Source: Solirubrobacterales bacterium
GTDB taxonomy: Bacteria; Actinomycetota; Thermoleophilia; Solirubrobacterales; 70-9
Assembly: GCA_013694825.1 (NCBI GenBank)
Contig: JACDBR010000251.1
Coordinates: 1 to 7,870 of the forward strand
Length of the DNA: 7,870 nt
Reading direction: 5' to 3'
Made by a program: the position numbers and the translations under genes. Below the pieces are notes generated by a model. That model searched no databases, was not told where the DNA came from, and saw only the letters and a list, made by a program, of their open reading frames with translations. Below, one piece after another: positions 6,201 to 7,870 of this stretch (position 1 is its first letter; each line of letters opens with the position of its first letter).

Positions 6201-7870
6201 CGGGGTCAGCGTCGGCTGCACCTCGCCGTAGAGCCACTGCTCGAAGAACTCCTCGAGCTGAGCGGACTGCTCGGCGCCGAAGCCGCTCGCCCCGACCGCC
6301 TCGTCGATGAACTGCTGCCAGGAGATCGTGCTGTAGGCGTACTCCTGGGCGATCCGCTCGGCGAAGGCGAAGAACTCCTCGTCGCCGAGGATCTCGCGCA
6401 GGTACTGGAGCATCGCCGCGGTCCGGTCGTAGGTCGGCGCGGCGAACAGGTTCGCGGGGTCGCCGTCGAGGTCGGCCGGGGCCAACGACCAGTCGGTCTC
6501 GGGGTCCTCGTAGTAGTCGTCCGCGAACGTCGCAGGGTCGGGGCCGCCCGAGTTGTCGAATGCGTACTCGAGCTCCGCGAACGTTGCCCAACCCTCGTTG
6601 AATCCAATCACCAGCCAGTCGCGGGGCGAGACCGAGTCGCCCATCCACTGGTGGGCGAGCTCATGGACCTGCGTGCTGGAGCCGACGCTGGGGTTGCTGT
6701 TGCCGCCCGCGTAGTGCGGCTTGGTTGCGTTCTCGAGCGCGTAGAACACGTTGTCGGTGCGGTCGGCGACCCCGCCGGTCGAGTCGAACGGATAAGCCCC
6801 GAAGAGGTTGGTCGTCAGGTAGTTCGTGACCGTCGGAATCTCCGCGAAGCGGCTCTGGATCAGCAGCAGCCGATCGGGCGTCGCGGTGCTGTCGACCCCG
6901 GTGTAGACGTCGAGCTCCTCCCCCGTCTCGGCCTCGACGAAGGCTGATTCCTCGTAGGTGAAGTCGCCGACCGTGGCCGAGGTCAGGTAGGTCGGGATCG
7001 GATCGTCCTCCGTCCAGCTCCAAGTCGAGGTGCCGTCGCCGTTGGCGACCGGGGCGCCGCCGACCAGCTCTCCGGCCCCAAAGGCCGTCTTGTCGGACGG
7101 GACGGTGATCGCGGTGTCGAAGGTCGCCTTCTCGGCCGGGTAGTTGTTCGACGGAAAGATCGTCTGGGCCCCGTTGGGCTCGTTGACCGTGAACGAGCCG
7201 TCGCATGTCCGCGAGCCGCCGGTCGGCGTGTAGCAGGCCTGAATCCAGCCCTCGATCGATTCGTCGGCGTCGGTCATCTCACGCGGCGTGCCGGTGTAAT
7301 CGACCTTGACCTGCATCTGCGCTCCGCGGCGCACCGGCTCGGCCGGAGTTACGACGAGCTTCTTGAGCTGCGTCACGACCGCCGGGTCGCCGAGCGGCTC
7401 GGTGCCCGCGTAGCGGAACCGCGCCGGGTCGCCGTCCACCGTCACCCGCGAGACGTCGAAGCGCTGGAAGTCGAGGCTGAACTGGCTCAGGTTTCGGCTC
7501 GCCCTGGCGTCGATCGTCGTCGAGGTGCCAGGCAGGAACGCGTGGTCGCCGGGGGTGCCGTCGCCGGGGTCGTAGTCGATCGCGAGGTCGTAGTGAGAGA
7601 CCTCATAGCCGCGGTTTCCTACCTGCGGGAAGAGCGGGTCGCCGAGCGAGCGGCCGCCGGCGAAGGTCGGCAGCACGGTCGTGCGGCCATCGGCACGCTC
7701 GCAGCGCTGCGCACCCGAGAAGCCGCGCCGCTGGACGCAGGCGACCGTGAAGAACTTCGTCGCCGCCGCGTCCTTGACGATGCCGCGGGGAACTCGTGCC
7801 TCGGCGTCGAAGCTCTCCGTGCCTCGCGCCGGAACGCGCAGCAGCGGCAGCTCAGCGATCAGGCGGCCCC
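6183..7870 (-). CDS. M1-family zinc metallopeptidase with N-terminal extension, 5' end missing
   Basis: A gluzincin (aminopeptidase N-like) peptidase, probably exported. Numbering from a GTG at 7676, the N-terminal beta domain starts near residue 11 (LGDPLFPQVGNRGYEVSHYDL). The exopeptidase-type motif is YALEN (312-316) in place of GxMEN. The zinc site HELAH (338-342, bases 6651-6665) is followed after 18 residues by E361 in NEGWATFAELE. Y416 in PTYDRTAAML is the likely transition-state tyrosine. The protein ends at residue 497, soon after a short helical segment, so it is the short M1 form without the large C-terminal domain. The GTG at 7676 has no ribosome site and no signal peptide follows it. 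The frame continues without a stop to the window edge, adding at least 64 residues with coding-like GC3 and two cysteines (CVQRRGFSGAQRC). I therefore treat the gene as partial, its start lying beyond base 7870. C148 and C158 could form a disulfide, which fits export. Confidence 0.9.
   Translation of the reverse strand, partial: GRLIAELPLLRVPARGTESFDAEARVPRGIVKDAAATKFFTVACVQRRGFSGAQRCERADGRTTVLPTFAGGRSLGDPLFPQVGNRGYEVSHYDLAIDYDPGDGTPGDHAFLPGTSTTIDARASRNLSQFSLDFQRFDVSRVTVDGDPARFRYAGTEPLGDPAVVTQLKKLVVTPAEPVRRGAQMQVKVDYTGTPREMTDADESIEGWIQACYTPTGGSRTCDGSFTVNEPNGAQTIFPSNNYPAEKATFDTAITVPSDKTAFGAGELVGGAPVANGDGTSTWSWTEDDPIPTYLTSATVGDFTYEESAFVEAETGEELDVYTGVDSTATPDRLLLIQSRFAEIPTVTNYLTTNLFGAYPFDSTGGVADRTDNVFYALENATKPHYAGGNSNPSVGSSTQVHELAHQWMGDSVSPRDWLVIGFNEGWATFAELEYAFDNSGGPDPATFADDYYEDPETDWSLAPADLDGDPANLFAAPTYDRTAAMLQYLREILGDEEFFAFAERIAQEYAYSTISWQQFIDEAVGASGFGAEQSAQLEEFFEQWLYGEVQPTLTPEDFAG

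Noticed and set aside
7674..7676. GTG as the start of the M1 peptidase
   Set aside because: There is no ribosome site, no signal peptide after it, and the frame is open with coding-like composition to the right edge.
1..7870. A multi-gene novel system (defence island, biosynthetic cluster or mobile element)
   Set aside because: Each gene except one belongs to a familiar housekeeping or transport family. Strands alternate, and there are no nucleases, recombinases, toxin-antitoxin pairs, repeats or composition shifts. The window reads as ordinary chromosome.

Overview
The window is a high-GC (roughly 70%) bacterial chromosome segment. GTG starts are common, almost every third codon position is G or C, and genes are packed with gaps of 5 to 45 bases. 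Codon use, the form of each protein family and a lineage-type secreted protein point to an actinomycete, most likely Thermoleophilia (Solirubrobacterales or Gaiellales). This placement is an inference from style, not from a marker gene.

Layout: (1) Bases 1-1565, plus strand, carry the end of a polar amino-acid ABC importer operon: a permease cut by the left edge, then its ATPase, coupled through a TGATG stop/start overlap. The solute-binding protein is presumably upstream, outside the window. (2) Bases 1577-2374, minus strand, encode a GT2 glycosyltransferase of the polyprenol-phosphate mannose synthase type, convergent with the ATPase. (3) Bases 2420-3622, plus strand, divergent from the glycosyltransferase, encode a 400-residue secreted protein of unknown function. 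It has eight cysteines in four close pairs, one of which forms a CXXCH motif. A hairpin overlaps its stop codon. (4) Bases 3667-6177, plus strand, carry an SMP-30/gluconolactonase-type beta-propeller and, 33 bases later, a CPA1 sodium/proton antiporter. A TACCCT box six bases before the propeller's GTG suggests a leaderless promoter. (5) Bases 6183-7870, minus strand, carry an M1 zinc metallopeptidase, convergent with the antiporter and cut by the right edge. Its frame stays open for at least 64 codons before the conserved peptidase domain, so an extra N-terminal region exists.

The genes do not form one pathway. They look like ordinary nutrient-uptake, envelope, metabolic, ion-homeostasis and extracellular-protease functions placed side by side. 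I found no tRNA, rRNA, CRISPR array, insertion sequence, attachment site, toxin-antitoxin pair or defence system, and no gene-free stretch longer than 45 bases. The points most worth a second look are the cysteine-paired secreted protein, the N-terminal extension of the peptidase, and the hairpin plus leaderless-promoter junction at 3603-3667. I do not see evidence of a new multi-gene system.
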